Assembly (NCBI GenBank): GCA_030704615.1
Contig: CM060731.1
Location: 78,410,756-78,474,755 of the forward strand
DNA from: Takakia lepidozioides
Lineage: Eukaryota; Streptophyta; Takakiopsida; Takakiales; Takakiaceae
DNA length: 64,000 bases
Direction of reading: 5' to 3'
Position 1 is the first letter of the stretch. Each line of letters begins with the position of its first letter. Under the pieces are notes generated by a model that was not told the origin of the DNA, searched no databases, and saw only the letters and a program-made list of their open reading frames with translations. Shown here piece by piece: positions 10,969 through 21,086 of the stretch. A program made the translations under genes and the position numbers.

Positions 10969-11223
10969 AAGCACATGATTACCTATGATTACCTGTGGAT
11001 TTAGCTATAAGAAACCTGCATGGGTAGATGGTGAACTGGAAGCCGCAGGAGTAGCGGCACAATTGATAAAATCAAGCACTGCTAATAAAGGCACCTTCTT
11101 CAACACATTTCACCCTGTTTTTCCCTCTTATCAGAACCGGCCCTAAATTTCAATGTCTGCAAGTTAGCTCGTTGAGTGAATCTAGTTTGGAGTGACTTTG
11201 ACATGATATTGCCAATGTGACAA
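10969..11223 (+). repeat. direct repeat inside CACTA (partner 9361-9613)
   Basis: Second member of the duplicated block, with a handful of substitutions and small indels relative to 9361-9613. Confidence 0.85.
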
Positions 11224-11239
11224 CAGGAAAGTATCGAAA

Positions 11240-11612
11240 AACAGTTAACGGAGATGAGGGGAAGCTGTGGAATGAATACTTTTCTGACCCCAGTCAATGG
11301 TGGGACAACCGAGGCAAAAAGGTAAATGCATGTTGGATTACAGAGAGTAACAGATGCAATTGAGAATAGGAACTAGTGTGGTAAGTTGAGTTGGGTGTTT
11401 GCTGGAACAAATGTAGGCTGTCATTGTCAGCTGCTAACAGCAATGCAAGGATATATGCAAGATCTATGCAGAGGCATGGATAGCTGAAGGAGCAGGGATA
11501 GAGTGTGGGTCCAGATCATCCAAGAAAGCCGGATTTCAAGCTCCAGATTACCGATGATTCCCTGTGGAAGGATAGCTACAAGAAACCTGCATGGGTAGAT
11601 GGTCATGGGTAA
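11240..11612 (+). pseudogene. OSB/PDF-motif fragment, copy 4 (most complete)
   Basis: The exon-like block 11245-11320 encodes GDEGKLWNEYFSDPSQWWDN, ending RGKK. It is followed by GTAAATG, a good splice donor. After about 200 bp a second block encodes PDFKLQITDDSLWKDSYK, then KPAWVDG (about 11530-11605). Joined, these reproduce the three blocks of the OSB PDF motif in order. It is the least damaged captured copy in the CACTA element. Confidence 0.7.
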
Positions 11613-12260
11613 ATGGTAGATAGTTTGGAGTGACTTTGATATGATACTGCCAAAGTGACAATAAAAAAGTATCCATAAACAGGTAACAGTAGCAGATGCA
11701 ATTCAGCACATGCACTAAGGCAAACTCTCCTTCCCCGTAAGGGTGTGTTTTGGTATCTGAGCGAATAAATATTTTATCTAAGAATATAATTTCAAAAATT
11801 TATTATTTAATAATGTGTCACTGTCCCATGTTGGTCAGTAATAATAATTATAATAACAAATAATTATAATAATTATTTTAGTAATTATAATAACAATAAA
11901 GTAAATCTACAACCCCCAACAGCGACGCGTGTCAATTGACATGAGGAACCACGTGTCAAAATCACGATGCGACACATGCTGACGTCTGATTCCCTCCTCT
12001 GCAGTCGGATGGCGTCGCAGTCTGACACGTGGCGTGTTCTGTAGAGAGCACGTGTCTCTATTACACAGCGGCTGACATGGACCCGTTCAGTCATTCAGTA
12101 ATGCCAGCGTGTATGACTACCCCCACAGCTGCTCTGGCGCCACGTGACAGCCAGCCTGGAGAGTCATATCTGCCATGTCACAACTGACTAGGTCTTTCCG
12201 TCTGCAGAGTCAGGAAGTCGTAAATGGCTTCCATGACTGCATTTGCAGTCATAACACAGA
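11613..12260. other. right interior of CACTA element, no gene
   Basis: An AT-rich tract (11765-11905) is followed by a GC-richer subterminal part with repeated ACACGTG, GCGACACATG and GACACGTGG units (11925-12160). A palindromic ATGACTGCATTTGCAGTCAT lies near 12231-12252. These are typical positions for transposase-binding subterminal repeats. Confidence 0.5.
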
Positions 12261-12288
12261 GACGTAAAAGCCGCAATTTGTTGTAGTG
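12261..12288 (-). repeat. right terminal inverted repeat of CACTA element
   Basis: Reversed, it reads CACTACAACAAATTGCGG followed by CTTTTACGTC. The flanking CCT at 12289-12291 duplicates 7622-7624. Confidence 0.9.
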
Positions 12289-12291
12289 CCT

Positions 12292-13130
12292 CCAAGGCCA
12301 CCCCTCAAGAATGACATGTATCTGGTTTGCTGCTGCAGAGCACGGATAATGTCATCGGCCGTAGCCGCATACAAATCTCTTCCTTTTTTGCCGGATTGCT
12401 GCAACCACGCATTGTGCACTGTCTCCGCTAGATTGCAAGACGGCATGTCCGCCATCTCCTCAATGGACATATGCTGCAAGGCAAAAAAACACAAAGCCGA
12501 TATTAGGATGGGACCCTGAAAGATATATCCGAAGCACCCAAAGGAAGGTGAATGCAAACCTCACCGTTGTCATGGCCGCTCCCCACTGTCGGTAACGGAA
12601 GTGCCAAAATGCGAACCAGTCTTCCAGTGCCCTCATGTTGTCCTCCGATGTCGCTCTAGATGAGTACCACCAGGCACGAATTGTCTGGAATAATGTATTC
12701 GCTTCCCCCATAGTTTTGGCGTCTTTGTACTGTTTGCACAGTTGACGATGCATACTCTGCATATTTGGCTTGATGTCTGTCTTTGTGTGTTTGTCCAAGG
12801 ATAGTGTCCAATGGAAAAGACACGTACGTTCTCTTCCAGGCATTGGCACTTTTGGATCTCCCGTCCCGAATACAATGCGGACAGCGTTGAAGTTAGTTTG
12901 AGCACTGTCGGCCATGAAACCAACAAAATTGGGAGATGGGAGACCATTGGAGGCCATAACACGAATAAAAGCTTCCCACATGAGCTGTTGTGAATCTGTG
13001 TCCTCTGACTGCATGTCACACACTGCAATTGTCATGACACGCTGGTACACAGGGTCGTAAACATGACATGCCATTGTGGTCCAGTCTTTAACCCTCTAGA
13101 CGTGATCGAACATAAGGAAGTAGTTGCCTA
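12292..13130 (-). pseudogene. MULE-like transposase, catalytic middle part, element B
   Basis: Minus strand: MACHVYDPVYQRVMTIAVCD (13074 downwards), FVGFMADSAQTNFNAVRIVF with the second catalytic Asp, RTCLFHW (the C-x2-H of MULE cores) and EDWFAFWHFRYRQWGAAMT. A conserved intron follows (about 12480-12565), then MSIEEMADMPSCNLAETVHN and the break at the CACTA insertion. The N-terminal part of this gene lies elsewhere, on the plus strand (14366-14753 and 26093-26630), so the copy has been cut by inversion. Confidence 0.85.
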
Positions 13131-13139
13131 GATCGCCAC

Positions 13140-13253
13140 CCTTGTCAACGCAAGGTTGATTCGAGTGCAGCATCTGCACTCGTTTCATGCCCAGAATATA
13201 CACTTTGGAGGTCGACATCAACCTTGTGTTGACGCAAGGTTGATGTCGACCTC
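13140..13253. repeat. hairpins in remnant intron 1 of the element B methyltransferase gene
   Basis: Two clear hairpins. One is CGAGTGCAG-CAT-CTGCACTCG at about 13160-13180. The other is a near-perfect inverted repeat of about 46 bp at 13207-13252, with arm GAGGTCGACATCAACCTTG and centre TGTTGACG. They lie just downstream of the remnant exon 1, the position that in element A holds a palindrome array with different arms. Confidence 0.75.
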
Positions 13254-13310
13254 TCTGATTAGCATGGAACAGACAAAAACAAAAAAGGGAAAAAAATGGT
13301 TGATAGTCAC

Positions 13311-13676
13311 CTCCGGTTTCTTCTTTACACTTGATGATGCTCCTGAGGCATTCAACTTTTCCATGAGGTCTGGAGGCAGCATGCTTCCAAGGAGGTCCCG
13401 GTGGTGCGAAACAACGGCAGACGGCATGGTTTCTGTGTCCATCTCTCCTCCCTGCTCTCTCAAGACCTGGTTCTCCACTCGCAGTGCTTCCTCCCGAGCC
13501 GAGCTGACTTCCTCGTCCTCCCCCCTTTCTATTGGAGGTTGCTCTTCGGTCACCTCCGGAATCACTTCAAGACCTTCCTCTCCAAACAGTGGTTGCAGAA
13601 TCGGGTTTTGGCGTTCGTCCTCATCTCCGCCGGAGGTTTCTTCTCCCATTCTAAGTTCCCGTCTCGCCTTCCTCAT
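13311..13676 (-). pseudogene. ParB-methyltransferase gene exon 1, element B
   Basis: Open for 122 codons from an ATG at 13676 to a splice donor (CCGGAG|GTGACT) at 13311. It ends in phase 0, as exon 1 of element A does. Both exons have a basic start (RMRKARREL here, KMTRRRLL in A), an acidic Glu/Thr-rich middle and a Lys-Pro end (KKKPE here, KPKKVP in A). Upstream of the ATG both copies also share the coding-like phrase LYFTS after an Arg/Lys run, but no earlier in-frame ATG exists. The exon is isolated; exon 2 lies at 27149-27735. Confidence 0.7.
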
Positions 13677-13760
13677 CCTCTCCTTAGCGCGTACCCTTTG
13701 CTTGTTTGATGTGAAGTAAAGTGTTCTTCGACGTTTTCTTCTCCCTCAGGATGTGGTCAC

Positions 13761-14365
13761 CGTCTCTACAGAATCCAGGGTTGCAAGGACAATAAGGAGA
13801 AGAAGGAAAAAAAGGGGCTACGGTGGGTTCACCGCAATGCCTTCCACGCCAAGATGATCGCTCGGAACGACCTGTGTGCCACATGCTCATTCCACATGCA
13901 TGTCGAACACGTGTCCATCTAACTGTTATGAATATCTCCGGAAATCATTTTTTTCTCATCCACCGAAATTCGTTCGGGTCCACCTCTCATCCGAAAAAGT
14001 TCATTGTTGAGTAATAGCTTTTGGGATGTTTCAGAGGAATGTGAAGTATGTACAGTTGTACAGCGGTGCAGGTGCCGTTAAAATTGAATGGAAATGGGCA
14101 TCTCATCTGGAATCTTTGACATGACAGGCAAATGGCGGCCCTGTTAGTCAATCTTGCTGAGTTGGTTGTCCAATGCATTGGTGGGGCACCTATGAGAAAA
14201 CAGTTGGATTCTTTGATTAGGGCTGACATTATCCACTCCGCATTTGGGCACTCTGCGACCATCCACTTGGATCGCATGGGGACATATTTCTATGATGTGC
14301 CGAACCGCGTTAGGAGACCTGCAAGCGGAAGCGACACCTGCAATTGTGTGTAAGGACGTCTTCTA
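13761..14365. other. remnant of divergent intergenic region, element B
   Basis: It lies between the methyltransferase exon 1 (minus) and the transposase N-terminus (plus), as 21087-21941 does in element A. No independent gene is supported. Confidence 0.5.
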
Positions 14366-14753
14366 TATAGCCAAAAAACAAATGGAACTCTATTGCTTGA
14401 AATGGAAGTGTACGATGCCAATGGAAAACTGCTCAAGTACGCGTTCCAGAAACCTTCGCATACTGCACCAACCACACAATGGAGAGTGACTCCTGGCAGA
14501 TACAGGGTGCTCAGTGCTCCTCGGAGACAATCTGCAGGATCGTTCGTTACTCCTGGCACGGCAGCATCAGTGGCCCAGGAGAAAACACCCGTGGTTGTCA
14601 AGAAGAAGTCAAGTACCGTTAACACTGTAGTCATCCTCCGATGACGCCTGTGAAATACAGCCCGTGGATCAGCCATGTCCACATCAGGAAGCAGATGTGG
14701 AGGAGATCACCAGTGTCATTCCTAAACTGAAAGCCATGGGTGGGATGGCAGCA
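14366..14753 (+). pseudogene. MULE-like transposase, N-terminal fragment, element B
   Basis: It encodes EVYDANGKLLKYAFQ, QWRVTPGRYRVL, FVTPGTAASV and VVVKK, matching EVYDLKGKLVKYSFQ, QWRVRPGRYRVL, YVTPGTAASV and VVVKK of the element A transposase. Frameshifts follow near 14640. The reading ends in AMGGMA, where element A is inserted, and resumes at 26093. Confidence 0.8.
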
Positions 14754-14900
14754 GGGATGCCTCGGCGTGAGCCTGGTCACGTGAGCGCGTGAGCGCGACT
14801 GCACTCACGCCACGTCACTTTGCGCAAATGCCACGTCACGGGGCTCAGTCCACGTCATCACACGTGGAGGCCGAGTCACCACGCACCCAGAAAGAAGTGG
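14754..14900. repeat. left terminal and subterminal repeats of element A
   Basis: GGCGTGAGCCTGGTCACGTG, AGCGCGTGAGCGCG, CTCACGCCACGTCAC and GCCACGTCACGG units. The inverted counterpart is at 26040-26083. Confidence 0.7.
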
Positions 14901-14959
14901 AGTGTATTCCCGCGGATTGGCACCCTTTACCGCGGAAACAAGCTGGACGACATAATAAA

Positions 14960-15310
14960 AGGCATTGAATAAATGACGGATGAATGTACAGTTGGATGAT
15001 AAACAGATGGATGAGTTTGAAAAATCTATGTAGATGGATGAATAACGGATGGATAAGAGTAAAATGGATGAATGTATAATGGATGTTGAGCAATGACAAA
15101 AATTCATGACAGGAAGATGCATGACCAAATCTTTTGACGAATGCACAAAGTATATGAAATGAGTGTGGAAGGTTTGTGGGGTGGATTAAAGAGTACAGAG
15201 GATGAATGTACAATGGATGTTGTACAAAGGAAGCTTTCATGAATGGAGCACGCATGAATACAGTGTAGATGAATGCACAATGGATATGAGAAGAGTCAGG
15301 AAGGTTTGTG
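14960..15310. repeat. degenerate GATGAATG/TGGATGAA repeat tract
   Basis: Irregular repetition of GGATGAATG, GATGGATGA and ATGAATGTACA units over about 350 bp, between the left end of element A and the end of its methyltransferase gene. No gene is seen. Confidence 0.6.
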
Positions 15311-15448
15311 AGATGGATTCATACATATAGCAATTTAAACGAAAGTTGATTCTGTGATTATTATTTGTTCTAAAGGAACAACTACGGTAGAGTAAGGGGA
15401 TTCAACGTTTTCCAGATAATATGAAAATGAATATTAAAAGAATACAGT

Positions 15449-18400
15449 TCAGTCTGACTCAGAGTCAGTACAATGTATCCCCTCTTCCTCTGCATCTAAG
15501 TCTAAGTATTTTAGAACACCGGATCCACGCTGGATACACCTACGGCTGGCCACTAAAAAGTCAGGGGATAGGGACTCGGACGCGTGAAGTGCCATTGCTT
15601 CGGCATAAACAGGGAGCAGAAAATTGGAAAGGGGGCTGTCGAAAACAGACTCGCCAGAAATGACTGTATCTCCTGAAGATCCACCGCTGGCTTTCCTGAA
15701 AGACAGCCTGAAAAAGTTATTACTGTAACTTTGATGTTATCGAGAAATTGAGTATGACTCCCAAAGAGGGTTTAGCACTTACTCACATGAAAAGTCGTTG
15801 TCGACCTGCTTATCTTCGGGATCGTCATCATTTCGAATATGAATCCGATCAGTCTGTGTGCCTGAAGTGGAGCCAGACAAAAGGGGGAGGAGCACTGTGT
15901 TGTAGAGGTCAGAATCACCCTCCATACCAAAAAGGCTTCTTCCGCCTGCCTTGCATGCGTGGTAAGTTGCTCCTGCACCAGACAGGAGAACATAAGCAGT
16001 TTGGAGGAGGGGATTTAAGCAGATGAAACTGTTGAAAGGAAACCAATTCGGAAGGGAGAAAACGAACCTGTGGACACAGAAAGATCGACCACCCGTGCAG
16101 AGCGGTGGCTGCATGACTCCAGCAGTATTTGCATGAATGCTGGTGACTTTTCCTTTGCACCTCTCCAGGGAGTGCCATCTGGTCTCTTCAGAGTCTGACT
16201 GGACTGCATGAAGTTGTACAAAATGTCATCGACATGGGGCTCATAGGGGGGGTTGACGAAACAACCCTGGTCAGAAATCTCAAAGCTGCGGATGGAGGAT
16301 GGTGTCTTTGATGTGCGAATCCTCCGCAGGCAGATCGCCTCGAACATCCTCGTCTGCCAAAGATAGCAGGTTAGTGTGGTAAACACAATCTAAAGTGGAA
16401 GTGTGTACATCGGCTATTCAGAACTCTGACACCAAAAAACCATGAATCGTTGATGATCGGTGTCGATCATAAAACATTCTACTAGAGTGGAGCTGCAGAG
16501 AAAATTGAAACTCATGATCAAAGCATAAGCAGAAGGCAGACGGCATACCAGCTGACCAGGGAAACCCCCTTTCACAAGGTAGAGGCTGTTCACACAATTC
16601 CATGTGCGCAAAACTTCAAACCCTGAAGACTTGAGGTATGATGCCAATGCCCGACGACTATCATTGTCACATGACTGAAAAAGCAGAAGTGTCCCTGCAT
16701 CAGAGAGGAAATTGTTACAGAACCCGAATACCCAACTCCAGTAGTTGTCCTCGAATTTGTTCCACCCTGGCGTCTTGCCCTTTGGAAGAACTTCTGGCAC
16801 AGCCTGGCCATCCGGGATGTCGAGAATGACAATGTCGGCCGCATAAGTTTTCTGCACACCGCACACGAAGGTGGGACCTGTGCTCACCTGCAACAGACAT
16901 GTTTTTTATAAGAACGATGGCAAGAATGTTTTCAAAGAACGAGACTGAAATACTGCCAACGAAACATTCAGAGAAAAAGGAAAGAAAGTGGAATTCTCAC
17001 CAGATTGAGGAATGAGATTATATTGTCCCAGGTAGGGGATGGCACCCCAGTGTATCCTCTCTTTCGACTCTGCATCATCGAAAGCCAACCCTCATTAACA
17101 ATTTTCATCTCTCCTGCTGAATCAGAACGGGAAGGGTGTGGCTTGGCATCGAACACGCACTGAAGAGTGCGGGTATATCTTCCAGCACTAAAGTCCTGCC
17201 CACTCTCCATCTCCTTTTCATTCTCCTTCCCCTTGTCCTTTTCCTTCTCTTTGGACTTGTCTTTGTCCTTTGGCTTTGCTGGTGAGATGGCTATGACATC
17301 AACAGCCTTGTCTTTTGGTTTGCGGCCCGCCTTCTTTCCCTTCTGCGGCGTTCCCTGAGCATCAGGCTCCTTGGCAGCCAAGGTTGCTATGTTTCGTTGA
17401 TACTCTTCGTCAGTCAAAGGCGCCAGCATCTCAGCGTTATTGTTCAAGTATTTCATATGCTGTTCTTGAAAGGTCGTGTGCTCAGGTGGGCAGTCAAGGT
17501 ACCACCCACAGTCTCTGAAGTGAGAAGGACTCCAGTCCTTCAATATCCCTGCAGTATACATGGTTGGATCGTTTGCAGGGTCCGACCACATGTCAAGATA
17601 GTCGGGAATTCCGCTCAGGTGATTTCCTTCCATAAGCACATATTTCGTGTACCTGAAAAAAGGAGATGAATCCCAACCCACAAAAGCGCTCAGTGAGTAA
17701 GATGCAAGTAGAACAGAAAGAATAAAACATGGATTGAAATGGCTCTGACAACTGCTCCAAGGACCTTTCAGGACCACACTACTGCTCCAGATATGAATGT
17801 CGTCAACGCCATTCAGAACATTCCATTCCATGACACTGTAAATACATCCTAATCCAGGTGAATGCAAATAAGCGATTAGAAATGACACAGACATAGAAGT
17901 GAATGTCGTCAACGACATTCAAGAATGAAGCCAAATTATTACTGAAATGAAGCAAAATCACAGGATGGAAATAAAAAAATTGAGTAAGGAACCATCCAGG
18001 AAAACTCAATGCACATTCATAACGAACCTATCACTGAGGACCTCACAACATCACTGTATGTGAATGGCGTCAACGCCATTCACAAAAATACAAAAAAGAA
18101 ACCAATTACTTAGCTCCCCAATCCATGAAAATTGAATTTGTCGTTTTTGAATAATACAGACACAGCTGTGAATGTCGTCAACGACATTCACTTTGGATTT
18201 CTTAAAACAGAGCTTATCAAGCCTCCATATTCATCGCAAGAGGAAAAAACAATGCAGAACAACTGAATGTCTGCATTGACATTCAGCAAAATGAAGTGAT
18301 CAACCCTCATTGTAACCTCTATGGACATTACAAAAATTTAAATAACCTTGAGGACCACACAACAACTCCGTATGTGAATGTCGTCAACGCCATTCAAGGA

Positions 18401-21086
18401 CATTATCAATTCTAATCAGGGACAATATAATTGCACCCTTAGATCCTAACCAGGTGAATTCATATACTCGCTTAAGAATGACTCAGACAAAGAAGTGAAT
18501 GTCGTCAACGACATTCAATCTGGATCTAAGATTGCAATCCATATGAAGCCACAATTTTTCCCAAAAAAACAGTAGAGTTTCAAGTATGACATTTCACCTG
18601 TACACAACTCGCATCATGGCCCACTCTCCTCCAACCTGACTGTCAAAGTCGTTGGACCGTAAAATGTTACCATCTTTGGAGAACTCCCGGAAAAAACAGT
18701 ATCTCCAGGTGAGACCTCTCCACTTCCTTATGTATGCCTCCAATGACATTTGGGGAGGGGAAACAATCGCAATGTTCAGGTCCTTCAAAGTCTGATCCAG
18801 CACAATGACGGCGCGCTTTTCGAGCTGCAAATAGTATATTTGTCAGAATTGCAAAAAAGAAACACATCACATACTTGAAGAGAAGAAACAGCATGTTCGA
18901 ATACACACCTGACTCCAAAATGTAGCCTTGTGGAGCCAGTTATCAAACACCAAATCACTGATTCCTTCCACCTTTGTGCCAGGCTGTATGGTGCTCTTTG
19001 GGAACTGATTCAAGTCCTTTACTGTTTGATCTGAGTTCCATATCTCCAGCCACCTTATTTTTGTTTGTGGGTCGACCATCGATATGGCCAGCCGGTGCAA
19101 TTTCTCCTGCTGCATCTCCGGATGCACATGCTTGTCATAGTGTGTTTTGATCTGCTGAAGGAACTCAGGACCAAGTCCAGGATCTACTATTCTAAGCTGC
19201 TTTCCGAAGGCTGACATCAATTTGGTTCTTCGCATCTCAAACTCCTTCTTTATTGCAGCTTCCACACCCTTTGATGTCCTTAGTTCCTCTGGTGTAGTGC
19301 GGTAATATTCGGATTTTCCCTTCTCAGCTGCCTCTGCCAGTTCTTGCTGCATTCATTCAAGTAGTGATTAGCTCCGAAGGGACTCTAAACATGTATTCGA
19401 AAAGTAAACAGATTACAGACTCGGGCTTACCGCATACATGTACTCCAGAAACGCCTCTCGTGTCAAAGAATACCAAGTGCCTGCAGCTCTTCCTGTTTCG
19501 CACTTCTTGATGATATTGGGTGGTAGTACTGTCCGAAAATCATCCAGCTTCATCAGACCAATCCTCTGAATTCGGAATAGTGTGTGAACCAAGCTTGTTG
19601 TCACATGCGATTTCTCTGTCGATCTGCAAAAACATTGAAAACATTGCATTCCTTAACACTGTTTTTTGAGGATCAACAAGACACTACAGAGGGAATCAAA
19701 TCTCCTGGATGACTTACTTGTTCACGTCGTGCATAGCTGTAAGAAGCCTAGCGATGTCGTTTCCTGGATCCAAAACCATTGCCTCCACAGCAACATGCTT
19801 GTCTTTGTCTTTCGAATGGTGTTTCTGAATGTATCCCATCCATGCCAGCAATCGGTGGTTGCCGTCCCAGACGTAGAACATGTGGTTGCAAAATTGCTGG
19901 GTGTTCTTTCCCATCATGAGGCCCAGCTCGAACTCCTCATTGGCATCTTTCCAGCACTCATCCCAGTTATCACTGATCTCTGGAGAAACTAATGTGCTTT
20001 TCCCATTTATATCCGTCAGTGACACATAAAAAACTTGTGCACCAAGTCTATATCCATGCACAAAATCACTCTCCAATTTTGTTATGTCATGGGAAAGAGG
20101 TGGACGCACAACAGGCATTGATATCATCCGGCACAGAGGTATGTCCAGACGCCCTCCAGATACGAGCATGTCCCTTATAACCTCCTGAGAGTTTACCTTC
20201 TGGAATGACATGAGTTCTTTCACCTTGTCAAGGTAGTGCACTTCGGATTCATCTGCTTCATCTGTATTCTCTGAGCTTTTTGCGGACTCGTCCCCATCTC
20301 CAGATCCTTTCCCCTCTGATCCTGTAGGCTTCGACCTCACAGTTTTCTGCACGATGCCATTCAGTTCTGACTAAGTGATTTGCAAATAGTGAATGGCGGT
20401 AACGACAATCACTCTGTATCAAGGAAACTCACCATGAATGGTGTGAAAGAATTCAGCACAATCTACACATGCAAAGCCGAGACTGCCGTATTCAAAACAA
20501 AAGTGAGAGCGATAGCGAACGGCGTTAACGACAATCACAAAAGATAACAACCTGCCGGATCGGTGTTGTGTAATGACATATATGTGCAACTGATTGGCGG
20601 CAACGACATTCAGTGTAGTTTAGGGAGAATAGTAAGTGCAGACTCTCTCTTCAAACACATAGGTACATAAATCTCATGAGCAGAATCGAATGGCGTTAAC
20701 GACGCTCGCGATTCAGTAGTTCCTGCTAAAGAATGGAAGAGGAAGGACTCCTTGAAAGGCAATCACACAGACTATATGATAAAACTTACTGGCACCTTCT
20801 TAGGTTTTGAAATTTGATCCCCTTCTGCAGCTTTCCTCTTCCCTCTCACATCTGCTGGAGTTTCTGTCTGCGCAAGGGTTTCTTGACCTTCTTCAGGTTC
20901 GGCGTTCCGCGTGCTTCCACCTTCTTCAGTGTCCCTGCGATTCATCTCTGCCTCCACAGGCTGGCGCACTCTTATCGCCGACTGTGTCGCAGCCGCTGCC
21001 TCAGTCTCCGTCTGCTCTTGTGAATCAGTCTCCGCGTTCACCTGCTGCCTTGGCCCTGTGTTCTCCAACAAACGACGCCTCGTCAT
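15449..21086 (-). CDS. ParB/Srx-like plus DNA-methyltransferase-like protein of element A
   Basis: Ten exons join with matching phases (all minus strand): 21086-20790, 20346-19718, 19623-19431, 19346-18909, 18824-18598, 17652-17001, 16887-16549, 16353-16068, 15972-15783, 15695-15449. The product is about 1165 residues with no stop or frameshift. Residues 1-130 are basic and acidic low complexity. MFYVWDGNHRLLAW (DGNHR near 260-264) resembles the ParB/sulfiredoxin nucleotide-binding motif. Residues 309-812 are unrecognised and include a Lys/Glu run and GRKPK. Near 830, ADIVILDIPDG sits where methyltransferase motif IV would be; then come SDAGTLLLF and SPAFMQILLE. VVDLSVSTGG followed by GRSLFGMEGDSDLY (from about 1013) resembles AdoMet motif I in beta-class order. 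The catalytic motif is DIPD, not DPPY, so activity is uncertain. The ATG at 21086 is conserved in element B. A variant acceptor at 15707 would add four residues. Confidence 0.75.
17794..18517. repeat. seven palindromic repeats in intron 5
   Basis: Palindromes with core GAATGTCGTCAACGACATTC or a close variant at 17794-17815, 17900-17921, 18061-18082, 18169-18190, 18263-18286, 18375-18396 and 18496-18517. Spacing is about 80-160 bp. Arms vary in compensating pairs (TGTCGT with ACGACA, TGGCGT with ACGCCA), though a few copies carry one mismatch. The copy at 18263 has a different centre (TGTCTGCATTGACA). All lie in the intron between exons 5 and 6 of the methyltransferase gene. Confidence 0.9.
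20390..20716. repeat. four palindromic repeats in intron 1
   Basis: Weaker relatives of the intron 5 palindromes at 20390-20411, 20515-20538, 20591-20612 and 20687-20716. They have GGCG-GTAACGAC or GGCGTTAACGAC centres and ATTC/GAAT arms. Spacing is about 75-125 bp. Confidence 0.8.

Larger units (their letters stand above)
7625..12288. mobile_element. CACTA (En/Spm-type) transposon with captured gene fragments
   Basis: The 4664-bp insertion begins and ends with CACTA: 28-bp terminal inverted repeats, 26 of 28 identical, starting CACTACAACA(G/A)ATTGCGG. It is flanked by a perfect 3-bp duplication CCT at 7622-7624 and 12289-12291. It splits the element B transposase coding region exactly, between the FLRGGLGG and KGPD codons. 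No CACTA transposase was recognised, so it is non-autonomous. Inside are rearranged and duplicated fragments of at least two plant genes, one encoding an OSB/PDF-motif protein and one a PPR protein, plus a SINE. Confidence 0.9.

Noticed and set aside
16224-16250. NPPY in exon 8 as methyltransferase motif IV
   Set aside because: It fits the consensus by spelling, but element B lacks it at the aligned position. The upstream ADIVILDIPDG sits after a hydrophobic strand as motif IV should, so NPPY is probably coincidental.
17794-18517. CRISPR array
   Set aside because: Regularly spaced palindromic repeats look superficially similar, but spacing varies from about 80 to 160 bp, repeats vary, no cas genes exist and the locus is an intron of a eukaryotic gene.
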